Source: Rubrivivax sp. (GTDB lineage: Bacteria; Pseudomonadota; Gammaproteobacteria; Burkholderiales; Burkholderiaceae_C). From it: a stretch of 64,000 nucleotides of DNA. The notes beneath the pieces were generated by a model. It did not search any database and was not told the origin of the DNA. It was given only the letters and a program-made list of their open reading frames with translations. A program made the position numbers and the translations under genes. The DNA lies in assembly GCA_020852865.1 (NCBI GenBank), contig JADYZZ010000054.1, positions 161,496-225,495 of the forward strand, read 5' to 3'. Positions 1 to 11,154 of the stretch are shown piece by piece; position 1 is the stretch's first letter; the number at the start of each line of letters is the position of its first letter.

Positions 1-2
1 TG

Positions 3-839
3 GCGCGGCGCACGAAGTACGGCGGCGGTGCGCAGATCGCCGAGCGCCTGGCCGGCGCGCGCGGCATCTTCCCGACGCTCAACGTCGACATGATCTTCAA
101 CCTGCCGGGCCAGACGTTGCCGATGCTCGAGCACGACCTGGACCGGCTGCTCGAGCTCGACGTCGACCAGGTGTCGTTCTACCCGCTGATGACGGCGCGC
201 TCGGCGCGCAGCAAGATGGAGCGCTCGATGGGCGTGGCCGACGCGCGCCTGCGCCACCCGATGTACGAACGCATCCTCGAGCGGCTGCTCCCGCGCTACC
301 GCGCGGCCTCGGCCTGGTGCTTCTCGCGCAGCGCCGGCGCCTTCGACGAGTACATCATCGACCAGGACGACTACGTCGGTGCCGGCAGCGGCGCCTTCAG
401 CTACGTCGGCGGCACGATGTACTCGACGACGTTCTCGCTCGAGCACTACTGCCGGCGCGTCGAAGGCGGGGCGAGCGGCATCACCCAGCAGCGCCTGCTG
501 GGCGAGCGCGAACGCATGCGCTACGACTTCCTGATGCGCCTCTTTGGCGGCGAGCTGCGCCACGCCGACATCCGGCGCCGCTGGGGGCGCGCCTTCTACC
601 TGCGCCTGGCACCCGAGCTGGCGGCGATGCGCGCGATCGGTGCCACGCGCCACGACGCCGACGCCATCCGCCTCACGCGGCTGGGCATGTACTGCTGGGT
701 GCTGCTGATGGCCGAGTTCTTCAACGCCGTGAACGACGTGCGCGGCCAGATGCGCGAGCATATCCAGGCCGAGCTCGACGCCTGGAACGAGGAGGCGTGC
801 CTCGCGGCCGAGGCCGGCGTGGGCACGCCGCGTACGTAG
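3..839 (+). CDS. HemN/HemW-like radical SAM protein, C-terminal part (5' end outside window)
   Basis: The frame is open from base 3 and ends at TAG 837-839, leaving 278 residues of a larger protein. The segment with I-F-N-L-P-G-Q-T matches the conserved LPGQT stretch after the radical SAM core of coproporphyrinogen III oxidase-like proteins, and the rest resembles the C-terminal region of that family. The CxxxCxxC cluster motif would lie upstream, outside the window. Family assignment is good; the exact substrate (coproporphyrinogen, heme handling or another) cannot be decided. It converges on hoxZ with only 33 bp between the stops, so it is not part of the hydrogenase operon. Confidence 0.75.
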   Translation, partial: ARRTKYGGGAQIAERLAGARGIFPTLNVDMIFNLPGQTLPMLEHDLDRLLELDVDQVSFYPLMTARSARSKMERSMGVADARLRHPMYERILERLLPRYRAASAWCFSRSAGAFDEYIIDQDDYVGAGSGAFSYVGGTMYSTTFSLEHYCRRVEGGASGITQQRLLGERERMRYDFLMRLFGGELRHADIRRRWGRAFYLRLAPELAAMRAIGATRHDADAIRLTRLGMYCWVLLMAEFFNAVNDVRGQMREHIQAELDAWNEEACLAAEAGVGTPRT

Positions 840-872
840 CGCGGCGCGCCGGCAGGAGCGGGCGCGCGCCGC

Positions 873-1580
873 TCAGCGCGGCTCGCCCTTCCACATGCGG
901 ATGCCGTTGACCATCGTGCTGATGATCGTGGCGCGGCTCACCACGTCCTGGCGCGTCGCCATGTACATGTGCACGACGGAGAACAGCAGCAAGTACCACA
1001 TCATGAGGTGGTGCAGCGTGCGCACCGCCTGCGGCGTGCCGGCGAGCGTGGTCACCCAGCCGAACAGGTTCATCCAGGTACTGCCCCAGCCGTAGGCCTG
1101 CGCATAGAGGCCCAGGCCGGTGACGATGATCACCACCGTGCCGAGCACGAACATCGCGAACATCGCGATCTGCGCCAGCGGGTTGTGGCCGAGCCAGCGC
1201 ACCTCTTCACGGCCGATGAAGAGGTAGTCGCGGATGTCGCCGACGAGCCCGCGCCACCAGGCCGGCGACCACAGCGGCGGCACGAAGATCGCCCGTGCGA
1301 AGCTGTTGCCGACCAGCGCCCAGTACACGCGCACCACGAAGGCGGCGATCAGGATCATCGCCGTCACGAAGTGGATCGTGCGGATCCAGCCGAACATGAA
1401 GCTGAAGGTCGCCTCGCCGCCGATGGCCGGCGGCGGCGCGCCGATCAGGTAGCCGGTGCCGGCCAGCACGAAGATGCACAGCATCGTGATCCAGTGCCAG
1501 AACCGCACCGGAGCCTCGTAGACGTAAACGTCCTCGAGCGGCCCGGCCAGCACCTTGTGGGTCCAGCGTTCGATTTGCAT
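873..1580 (-). CDS. hoxZ: [NiFe]-hydrogenase b-type cytochrome subunit
   Basis: 235 residues with four predicted membrane helices (about residues 22-44, 55-80, 125-155 and 185-210) and membrane histidines in FWHW, HNPLAQ, LHHLMMW and VVHMYM that fit a diheme b cytochrome of the HoxZ/HyaC/HupC family. It anchors the hydrogenase in the membrane and passes electrons from H2 to quinone. GAGGAGG sits a few bases before the ATG. It is the last gene of the hoxK-hoxG-hoxZ unit, 31 bp after hoxG. No maturation gene follows; the next gene runs the other way. Confidence 0.95.
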   Translation of the reverse strand: MQIERWTHKVLAGPLEDVYVYEAPVRFWHWITMLCIFVLAGTGYLIGAPPPAIGGEATFSFMFGWIRTIHFVTAMILIAAFVVRVYWALVGNSFARAIFVPPLWSPAWWRGLVGDIRDYLFIGREEVRWLGHNPLAQIAMFAMFVLGTVVIIVTGLGLYAQAYGWGSTWMNLFGWVTTLAGTPQAVRTLHHLMMWYLLLFSVVHMYMATRQDVVSRATIISTMVNGIRMWKGEPR

Positions 1581-1611
1581 CGAGTCCTCCTCGCTTGCGC
1601 GTTGGCTGCCG

Positions 1612-3402
<1,791 letters not shown>

Positions 3403-3405
3403 GTC

Positions 3406-4506
3406 TTACTTCTCCACCTTGCTAACCTTGTCGTTGGCGGTCTTGCTGCCCTTGTGCTTGAGCGCGGTGAGCACCGCGTGCGCGGCGATGCCGGCGCCGG
3501 CCGCGGCGATGGCGGTGAGGCCGATCTTGTCGGCCGTGCCCTCGGCGCCGCCCAGGCCGGGCACCTGGATCGAGGTCAGGTGGTTGTAGAAGCCGCCCTT
3601 GTCCCAGAAGTCGTCCTCCGAGCAGCCGATGCAGCCGTGGCCGGACTGGATCGGGAAGCTCAGGCCCTCGTTCCAGCGCGTCGCCGAGCAGGCGTTGTAG
3701 GTGGTCGGGCCCTTGCAGCCGACCTTGTACAGACAGTAGCCCATGCGCGCGCCGGCGTCGTCGAAGTGCTCGACGAACTGGCCGGCGTCGAAGTGCGGCC
3801 GGCGGTAGCACTTGTCGTGCACGCGCTGGCTGTAGAACATCTTGGGCCGGCCCTGCGCGTCGAGGTCGGGCAGGCGGTCGAAGGTGAGGATGTAGGTGAC
3901 GACGCCGGTCATGACCTCGGCGATCGGCGGGCAGCCGGGCACCTTGATGATGGGCTTGTCGGTGATGACCTTGTGCACCGGCGTGGCGCGCGTCGGGTTC
4001 GGCTTGGCCGCCTGCACGCAGCCCCAGGAGGCACAGGAACCCCAGGAGACGATCGCCTTGCAGTCCTTGGCCGCGTGGCGCAGCTTCTCGACGAAGGGCT
4101 TGCCGCCGGGGATGCAGTAGATGCCGTCGTCGGCCAGCGGCGGGTTGCCCTCGACGGCGAGGATGTAGTTGCCCTTGTACTTCTTGATCGTCTCTTCGAG
4201 CGCGGCCTCGGCCTGGTGGCCGGCAGCGGCCATCAGCGTGTCGCTGTAGTCGAGCGAGAGCATCGACAGCAGCACGTCCTTGGCCAGCGGGTGCGAGCTG
4301 CGGATGAAGGATTCGCTGCAGCAGGTGCACTCGAGCCCGTGCAGCCAGACCACCGGCGTGCGCGGCTTGGTCTGCATGGCCTGCTGGATCTGCTGCGCTC
4401 CCGCTTCGCCCAGGCCGAGCGAAGCCGCCGTGAGGCTGCAGAACTTGACGAAACTCCGACGCGAGATGCCCTGGCGGCGCATCAGCTCGTAGTAGGTCTC
4501 CGACAT
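3406..4506 (-). CDS. hoxK: [NiFe]-hydrogenase small subunit, O2-tolerant type, Tat-exported
   Basis: 366 residues starting at ATG 4506, with AAGGAG just upstream; a longer frame to 4620 lacks family similarity. Residues 1-43 form a Tat signal (R-R-S-F-V-K near residues 16-21). The mature chain begins M-Q-T-K-P-R-T-P. Cys60, 62, 63, 158, 163 and 192 of the precursor equal positions 17, 19, 20, 115, 120 and 149 of the mature protein, the six-cysteine set of the proximal [4Fe-3S] cluster in O2-tolerant group 1d hydrogenases. Downstream are the ligands of the medial and distal clusters and a C-terminal membrane anchor (about 327-348). First gene of hoxKGZ. Confidence 0.96.
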   Translation of the reverse strand: MSETYYELMRRQGISRRSFVKFCSLTAASLGLGEAGAQQIQQAMQTKPRTPVVWLHGLECTCCSESFIRSSHPLAKDVLLSMLSLDYSDTLMAAAGHQAEAALEETIKKYKGNYILAVEGNPPLADDGIYCIPGGKPFVEKLRHAAKDCKAIVSWGSCASWGCVQAAKPNPTRATPVHKVITDKPIIKVPGCPPIAEVMTGVVTYILTFDRLPDLDAQGRPKMFYSQRVHDKCYRRPHFDAGQFVEHFDDAGARMGYCLYKVGCKGPTTYNACSATRWNEGLSFPIQSGHGCIGCSEDDFWDKGGFYNHLTSIQVPGLGGAEGTADKIGLTAIAAAGAGIAAHAVLTALKHKGSKTANDKVSKVEK

Positions 4507-4713
4507 CTGGCTGCTCCTTGTTGTGCTCGACGGACCCGGACCGACCGCACATCGGCCCCTGCCTTCGAGGGTTGCCCGCATTGGGCGCCACGGACTGGCC
4601 GCCGTCTTGACCGCGGTCAACGTTTGGCCGCGGCGGCGGCCTCAGGCTGCGCCCGTGTGGCGCCGCGGCCGCGGCGCCTTGTCGTCGCCAGCGACGCGGC
4701 GGGGGAATGGGGC
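4507..4713. promoter_or_regulatory. divergent promoter region between hydrogenase and V-ATPase operons
   Basis: 207 bp separate the oppositely oriented first genes, so both operon promoters should lie here. It contains the perfect palindrome at 4607-4620 (listed separately). On the minus strand CCCAAT (plus positions 4580-4585) lies about 31 bp from the palindrome centre, a reasonable distance for a -10 element of an FNR class II promoter serving hoxK. No comparable -10 is obvious towards the V-ATPase. Confidence 0.45.
4607..4620. promoter_or_regulatory. FNR/FixK-type palindrome TTGACCGCGGTCAA
   Basis: A perfect 14-bp palindrome, TTGAC-N4-GTCAA, matching the TTGA-N6-TCAA core recognised by FNR/ANR/FixK-family regulators. 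It is AT-containing at exactly the conserved positions in a very GC-rich intergenic region, and sits between the hydrogenase and V-ATPase operons. Binding is inference; no Crp/Fnr regulator with a DNA-binding domain is encoded in the window. Confidence 0.5.
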
Positions 4714-5097
4714 GTGCAGGCCACGAGCGACAGTGCCGGAAGCGAACGCAGCGAGCGCGCCGTCGACGCCGCGCTGGCACGCGTGCTCGAGGCCGACCGC
4801 GCGGCGCAGCGCGCGCTCGCCGCAGCGCACGAAGAAGGCGAGCGCATCGCCGAGCGCGCGCGGGCCCAGGCGCGCCGCGTCGCCGAGCGCGCCCGGGAGC
4901 GCATCGCCGGCGCGCAGGCGCGCGTGCAGGCGGCGCTGCAGGCCGAGCTGGACGCGCTCGAGGCCCAGGCGCGCGCACTGCCCGGGCACGCCGAGCCCGA
5001 CGCCGCGGCGCTGGCGCGGCTCGAGCAGGCGCTGCAGGCGCTGGCCGCGGCGCTCACCGGCGGCGCCGGGGTGGCCGGCGACGGGGCCCGACCATGA
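4714..5097 (+). CDS. V/A-type ATPase stalk subunit G/H-like coiled-coil protein
   Basis: 127 residues from GTG 4714, preceded by a purine-rich GGGGGAA stretch; an in-frame GTG at 4657 is an alternative start. Nearly the whole chain is an Ala/Arg/Glu-rich helix with heptad character (E-R-I-A-E-R-A-R-A-Q-A-R-R-V-A-E-R), the appearance of the peripheral-stalk subunit that pairs with subunit E. Its place as first gene of the ATPase operon, with an ATGA overlap to the next gene, supports the role. Sequence alone is low in complexity, so assignment rests mainly on context. Confidence 0.65.
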   Translation: MQATSDSAGSERSERAVDAALARVLEADRAAQRALAAAHEEGERIAERARAQARRVAERARERIAGAQARVQAALQAELDALEAQARALPGHAEPDAAALARLEQALQALAAALTGGAGVAGDGARP

Positions 5098-5878
5098 TCG
5101 GCGCCGGCAGCGTCGCGTTCGCGCATGCACGCATCTGGGCGCGCTGGGGCGCGCGCCCGGACGCGGCGCTGTGGCAGCGCATCGAGACCAGGCGTGAGCT
5201 CGCCGGCGTGCTCGAGCTCGCGCGCGGCTCGTCGCTCGCGCGCTGGCTCGAGGGGCTGGAGGCGCGCGCGGCGCCGCACGAGCGGCACGAGCCGCACGCG
5301 ATCGAGCGCGTGCTGCGCGGCGCATGGCGTGCGCGCGTCGCCGAAGTCGCCGCCTGGATGCCGCCCGCCTGGGCCGCAGCGCTGCTGTGGTGCGTCTGGC
5401 TCGCCGAGCTGCCGCTGGTGCAGGCGCTGGCACGCGGCGCGCCGGCGCCGGCCTGGGCCGCGGACGACGCTGTGCTGCGCGTGCTGCTCACGCCGGCGGC
5501 CGAACGCGCCGCGCTGCGCGGCGACGCTGCCGACGCCTGCGCGCTGCTCGAAGCGGCAAGCGCCGCGCCGCAGCACACGCTGGCGGCCTGGCTCGAGGCC
5601 TGGCGCACCCGGCTGCCGGCGCGCGCGGCGCGCGGCATGCTGCTGCACGAACTGCTGCCGCTGCTGCAGGCGCATGCCGAGGCGCTCGCCGCGCCCGCGC
5701 TGGTCGACGCCTGGGCGCTGCGCCAGGCGCTGCAGGCGCGTCTGGTGCTGCTGCTGCGCCGCTCGGTCGCCGAACCGGGCGCGGCCTTCGTCTACCTGGC
5801 GCTCGCCGCGCTCGAGCTGGAACGCCTGCGCGGCGAACTGGTACGCCGCGCCGCCTTCCCGCAACGCGGGCCGGCGCC

Positions 5879-5882
<4 letters not shown>
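5094..5882 (+). CDS. predicted V/A-type ATPase subunit C-like protein (divergent)
   Basis: 262 residues, ATG 5094 overlapping the previous stop (ATGA) and ending in an ATGA overlap with the I-subunit gene. The protein is Ala/Leu/Arg-rich and probably all-helical. No motif identifies it with certainty. The opening A-H-A-R-I-W-A-R-W is faintly like the Y-V-Y-A-R-V-R start of subunit C (the d-type connector between rotor stalk and K ring), and C is the only core subunit not otherwise accounted for in this operon. Function is therefore inferred by position and elimination. Confidence 0.5.
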
Positions 5883-7930
<2,048 letters not shown>

Positions 7931-8290
7931 GTGACAACGACAAGGAAATTCGGGGCCGCCGTGCTCGCGCTCGGCCTGTTGGTCGGCTTCGGGGCGACGG
8001 CCCTGCTGATGCTGGCCGGCGGCGCCTGGGCCGCCGATGCGCCGGCCGCCGCCGCGCCGCGCGCCGCCGCCGAGATCTGGACCTGGGGCCTCGCGTCCGC
8101 TGCGGCGTCGACCGCGCTGGCCGCGCTCGGCGCGGGCTTCGCGGTGGCGCGCGTGGGCACGGCAGCGGTCGGCGCGCTGGCCGAGAAGCCCGAGCTGTTC
8201 GGGCGGCTGCTCATCTTCGTCGGCCTGGCCGAAGGCATTGCGATCTACGGCCTGATCGTCTCCATCCTGATCCTGAACCGGCTGGGCTGA
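7931..8290 (+). CDS. ntpK: V/A-type ATPase subunit K (proteolipid ring)
   Basis: 119 residues from GTG 7931, with GGAGG at 7921 inside the end of ntpI. Residues 7-35 form a hydrophobic stretch ending G-A-W-A-A-D, like a cleavable signal or an extra helix. Residues 50-80 and 92-116 are the usual glycine-rich hairpin, with the ion-carrying carboxylate Glu101 in G-L-A-E-G-I-A-I-Y-G-L. The family often has four helices in one chain; here there is one hairpin plus the extra N-terminal segment. Whether H+ or Na+ is carried cannot be read safely. Confidence 0.9.
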   Translation: MTTTRKFGAAVLALGLLVGFGATALLMLAGGAWAADAPAAAAPRAAAEIWTWGLASAAASTALAALGAGFAVARVGTAAVGALAEKPELFGRLLIFVGLAEGIAIYGLIVSILILNRLG

Positions 8291-8294
8291 GCCT

Positions 8295-8609
8295 GTGGAC
8301 GGGCAAGCGACGAGCGCGGTGATCTTCGTCGGCGACGAGGTCGCCGCTGCCGGCTGGCGGCTGGCCGGCGTGCAGGTGCGCGTCTGCGCCGCCGACGAGG
8401 CGACGGCGGCGCTCGCCGCGGCACGCAGCGAGGCCGCGTTCGTGCTGCTGTCGGCCGCGCTCGTGCCGCACCTGGCGCCGGCGGTGCTCGGCGCCGCACT
8501 GGGCGCGCGCACCCCGCTGCTCGCGGTGGTGCCCGATGTCCAGGGTGCGACGGCGCTGCCCGCGCTGGCGGCGCGGCTGCGCGCGCAGCTCGGCATGGAA
8601 GCCGCGTAG
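8295..8609 (+). CDS. V/A-type ATPase subunit F
   Basis: 104 residues from GTG 8295. The size, the alternating beta/alpha pattern and the opening V-I-F-V-G-D-E-V-A-A-A-G-W-R-L-A-G-V match the small Rossmann-like rotor subunit F (called NtpG in Enterococcus), which sits with subunit D in the central shaft. Placed 4 bp after the K gene and 12 bp before the E gene. Confidence 0.85.
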   Translation: MDGQATSAVIFVGDEVAAAGWRLAGVQVRVCAADEATAALAAARSEAAFVLLSAALVPHLAPAVLGAALGARTPLLAVVPDVQGATALPALAARLRAQLGMEAA

Positions 8610-8621
8610 GCGCCGCCCGCG

Positions 8622-9266
8622 ATGAGCCTGGCCGAGCGCACCGACGCCCTGCTCGCGCTGATCGAGGACGACCGGCGCGCGCAATGCGAAAGCGTGCTTG
8701 TCGAGGCGCGGGCACAGGCCGCGGCGCTGGCGGCGCAGGCGCGCGCGCAGGCCAGGGCCCAGCTGCACGAGGCGCTGCAGCGCGAACGCGCGCGCCTGGC
8801 CGATGCGCTGGCTGCCGCGCGCGCCGAACTGCAGACGCGCCGCCGCCTGCACGAGCAGCGCCGCATCGAGGCGCTGCTGGCGCGCGGCTGGCAGCGGCTG
8901 CCGCAGGTGCTGGCCGCGCGCTGGAGCGGCGCCGACACGCGCCGCGCCTGGATCGCACAGGCCCTGGAGCGCGCGCTGGAGCTGCTGCCGCGGCCGGGAA
9001 GGCAGACCGGCGCCGCCGCCGACGCGGGCGCCTGGACCGTCGCCTGGGGCGGCGACTGGCCCGAAGCCGAACGCCTGGACACGGCAGCGCGCATCGCGCA
9101 GCGGACCGGCGCCGCGCCCGCCTGGCGGCAGGACGCGCGCATCGCCGCCGGCCTGCGCATCGGCGCCGCCGGCAACGTCGTCGACGCCACCGCCGCCGGG
9201 CTGCTGGCCGACCGCGACGAGGTGGGCGGCCGCCTGATCGGCCTGCTGCAGGAGCCGTCGGCATGA
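8622..9266 (+). CDS. ntpE: V/A-type ATPase subunit E (peripheral stalk)
   Basis: 214 residues. The N-terminal half is a long Ala/Gln/Arg coiled coil (A-Q-A-A-A-L-A-A-Q-A-R-A-Q), the C-terminal half a compact domain with G-L-R-I-G-A-A-G-N-V-V-D-A-T, typical of subunit E, where the end binds the A/B head. The TGA stop (9264-9266) overlaps the first ATG of the 74-bp repeat that separates it from subunit A. Confidence 0.87.
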   Translation: MSLAERTDALLALIEDDRRAQCESVLVEARAQAAALAAQARAQARAQLHEALQRERARLADALAAARAELQTRRRLHEQRRIEALLARGWQRLPQVLAARWSGADTRRAWIAQALERALELLPRPGRQTGAAADAGAWTVAWGGDWPEAERLDTAARIAQRTGAAPAWRQDARIAAGLRIGAAGNVVDATAAGLLADRDEVGGRLIGLLQEPSA

Positions 9267-9336
9267 GCGCCGCGCGGCCGTTCCGAAGGCGCTCTTTCCC
9301 CCTCGGGGGGAAGGCCCGCAGGGCCAAGGGGGTTGC
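9263..9336 (+). repeat. 74-bp ATGA-bounded repeat element (V-ATPase copy) with 25-residue mini-ORF
   Basis: This 74-bp sequence is a diverged copy of the unit repeated three times at 42879-43101. It begins at the ATG overlapping the stop of ntpE and contains an open frame 9263-9340 (MSAARPFRRRSFPLGG then nine more residues) whose TGA overlaps the ATG of ntpA. Inside are a C5-TC-G5 hairpin and a GGCCC-GCA-GGGCC hairpin; the second differs from the nuo copies by one compensated base pair. The element thus inserts between two genes while keeping stop-start coupling on both sides. Whether the peptide is made is unknown. Confidence 0.85.
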
Positions 9337-11154
9337 ATGAGCCGCGCCACGCTGCGCGCGATCAGCGGCCCGGTGCTGCGCGCACGCGCCGAGGGGCCGT
9401 TCGCGCTGCGCGAGGCGGTGCGCGTGGGCGAACTGGGTCTGCTCGGCGAAGTGGTGCGGCTCGACGGCGACGAGGTTCTCGTGCAGGTCTACGAGGACAC
9501 CACCGGCCTGCGGCCCGGAGCCGCCGTCGTCGGCGACGGGCTGCCGCTGGCGATCCCGCTCGGGCCGGCCTTGCTCGGCCACATCTTCGACGGTCTGCTG
9601 CGGCCGCTGGCCGGCCAGGCCGGCGCCTTCGTCACGCCGGGGCTGCGGCAGGCCGAGGCCGAGAGGTTCGAGTTCACGCCGCTCGTCGCGCCCGGCGCGC
9701 GCCTGGCCGGCGGCCAGCCTTTCGGCGAGGTGCGCGCGGCCTCGGGCCACGTGCAGCGCTGCCTGGTGCCGCCGCTGGCCGGAGGCACGGTGCTGGCCGT
9801 CGCCGCGGCCGGACCGCGCAGCGACAGCGAGACCGTATGCACGCTGCGCGACGCACAGGGGCGCGAGCTGCCGCTGGCGATGCGCCATTCCTGGCCGGTG
9901 CGCCAGCCGCGGCCGGTGCGCGCACGCCTGCCTTCCGACGCGCCGCTGGTCACCGGCCAGCGCATCCTCGACAGCCTGTTCCCGGTGGCGCTGGGCGGCA
10001 AGGCGGCGATCCCGGGCGGCTTCGGCACCGGCAAGACGGTGCTGCTCGAGGCACTGGCCAAGGGCTGCAACGCCGACGTCATCGTCTATCTGGGCTGCGG
10101 CGAGCGCGGCAACGAGCTGGCCGGGGTGCTCGAGGAGTTCCCCGAGCTCGTCGACCCGCGCAGCGGCCGGCCGCTGATGGAGCGCACCGTCGTCATCGCC
10201 AACACCTCGAACATGCCGGTCGCCGCGCGCGAGGCGTCGATCTACAGCGCGGTGACGGTGGCCGAGTATTTCCGCGACCAGGGCCTGGACGTGGCGCTGA
10301 TGGCCGACAGCACGAGCCGCTGGGCCGAGGCCCTGCGCGAGGTGTCGGGGCGCTTCGGCGAGCTGCCCGGCGAAGGCGGCTATCCGGCCTATCTGTCGTC
10401 GCGCCTGGCCGAGTTCTACGAGCGCGCGGCGGTGGTCGAGACGCTGGGCGGCGCGCGCGGCTCGGTGACGCTGATCGGCGCCATCAGCCCGCCCTCGGGC
10501 GATTTCTCCGAGCCGGTGACCAGCCACACCAAGCGCTACGTGCGCGCCTACTGGGCACTCGACGTCAAGCGCGCGCAGGCGCGCTTCTACCCGGCGGTGC
10601 ATCCGCTCCAGAGCTACGCCGAGGACGCGCGCCTGTTCGCACCCTGGTGGGCACGCCAGGGCCAGGGCGCATGGCTGGCGCTGCGCAAGCGCTTCCTGAC
10701 GCTGCTCGACGAGCAGGCGCGGCTCGAGCGCATGGCGCGCATCATCGGCAAGGACGCGTTGCCGGTGCGCCAGCAGCTCACGCTGGCCTGCGCCGAGCTC
10801 GTCAACGATGCCTTCCTGCGCCAGTCGGCGTTCTCGCCGATCGACCGCGTCTGCACGCCGGCGCGCCAGGCGGCGATGATGCGGCTCGTCGCGAAGTTCA
10901 TCGACTTGGCCGAGCTCGCCGTGGCCGCCGGCGTGCACCCCGAGCGGCTGGCCGCGCTCGAGTGCCTGCGCCCGCTGCAGCGCATGGGCGAGGAGATCGG
11001 CGACGACCAGCCCGAGCGCTTCGCCGAGCTCGAGGCGCGCGTCGACCGCGAGTTCGCGGCGCTCACGGCGCCGGCCGCGCCGGCCGACGGCGCCGCCGAC
11101 GGCGCCCCCGACAGCGACGCCGACGAGGAGCCCCAGCGTGCGACTGACCGCTGA
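9337..11154 (+). CDS. ntpA: V/A-type ATPase catalytic subunit A
   Basis: 605 residues. Catalytic head subunit. Walker A is G-G-F-G-T-G-K-T at residues 227-234; the following C-G-E-R-G-N-E contains the catalytic glutamate; A-L-M-A-D-S-T-S-R-W-A-E-A-L-R-E is the conserved beta-sheet/arginine segment. The non-homologous insert characteristic of A subunits (about 110-190) is present. The tail is Ala/Asp/Gly-rich. ATG 9337 overlaps the stop of the repeat mini-ORF; the end overlaps the B gene by 17 bp. Confidence 0.96.
   Translation: MSRATLRAISGPVLRARAEGPFALREAVRVGELGLLGEVVRLDGDEVLVQVYEDTTGLRPGAAVVGDGLPLAIPLGPALLGHIFDGLLRPLAGQAGAFVTPGLRQAEAERFEFTPLVAPGARLAGGQPFGEVRAASGHVQRCLVPPLAGGTVLAVAAAGPRSDSETVCTLRDAQGRELPLAMRHSWPVRQPRPVRARLPSDAPLVTGQRILDSLFPVALGGKAAIPGGFGTGKTVLLEALAKGCNADVIVYLGCGERGNELAGVLEEFPELVDPRSGRPLMERTVVIANTSNMPVAAREASIYSAVTVAEYFRDQGLDVALMADSTSRWAEALREVSGRFGELPGEGGYPAYLSSRLAEFYERAAVVETLGGARGSVTLIGAISPPSGDFSEPVTSHTKRYVRAYWALDVKRAQARFYPAVHPLQSYAEDARLFAPWWARQGQGAWLALRKRFLTLLDEQARLERMARIIGKDALPVRQQLTLACAELVNDAFLRQSAFSPIDRVCTPARQAAMMRLVAKFIDLAELAVAAGVHPERLAALECLRPLQRMGEEIGDDQPERFAELEARVDREFAALTAPAAPADGAADGAPDSDADEEPQRATDR

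Noticed and set aside
4575..4594. Sigma-54 (-24/-12) promoter before hoxK on the minus strand (TGGCGCCCAATGCGGGC)
   Set aside because: A GG and a later GC are present, but the distance between them does not match the fixed 10-bp spacing of sigma-54 sites.
4507..4620. Longer hoxK start at 4620
   Set aside because: The added 38 residues have no similarity and would put the Tat signal inside the chain; ATG 4506 has a good ribosome site.
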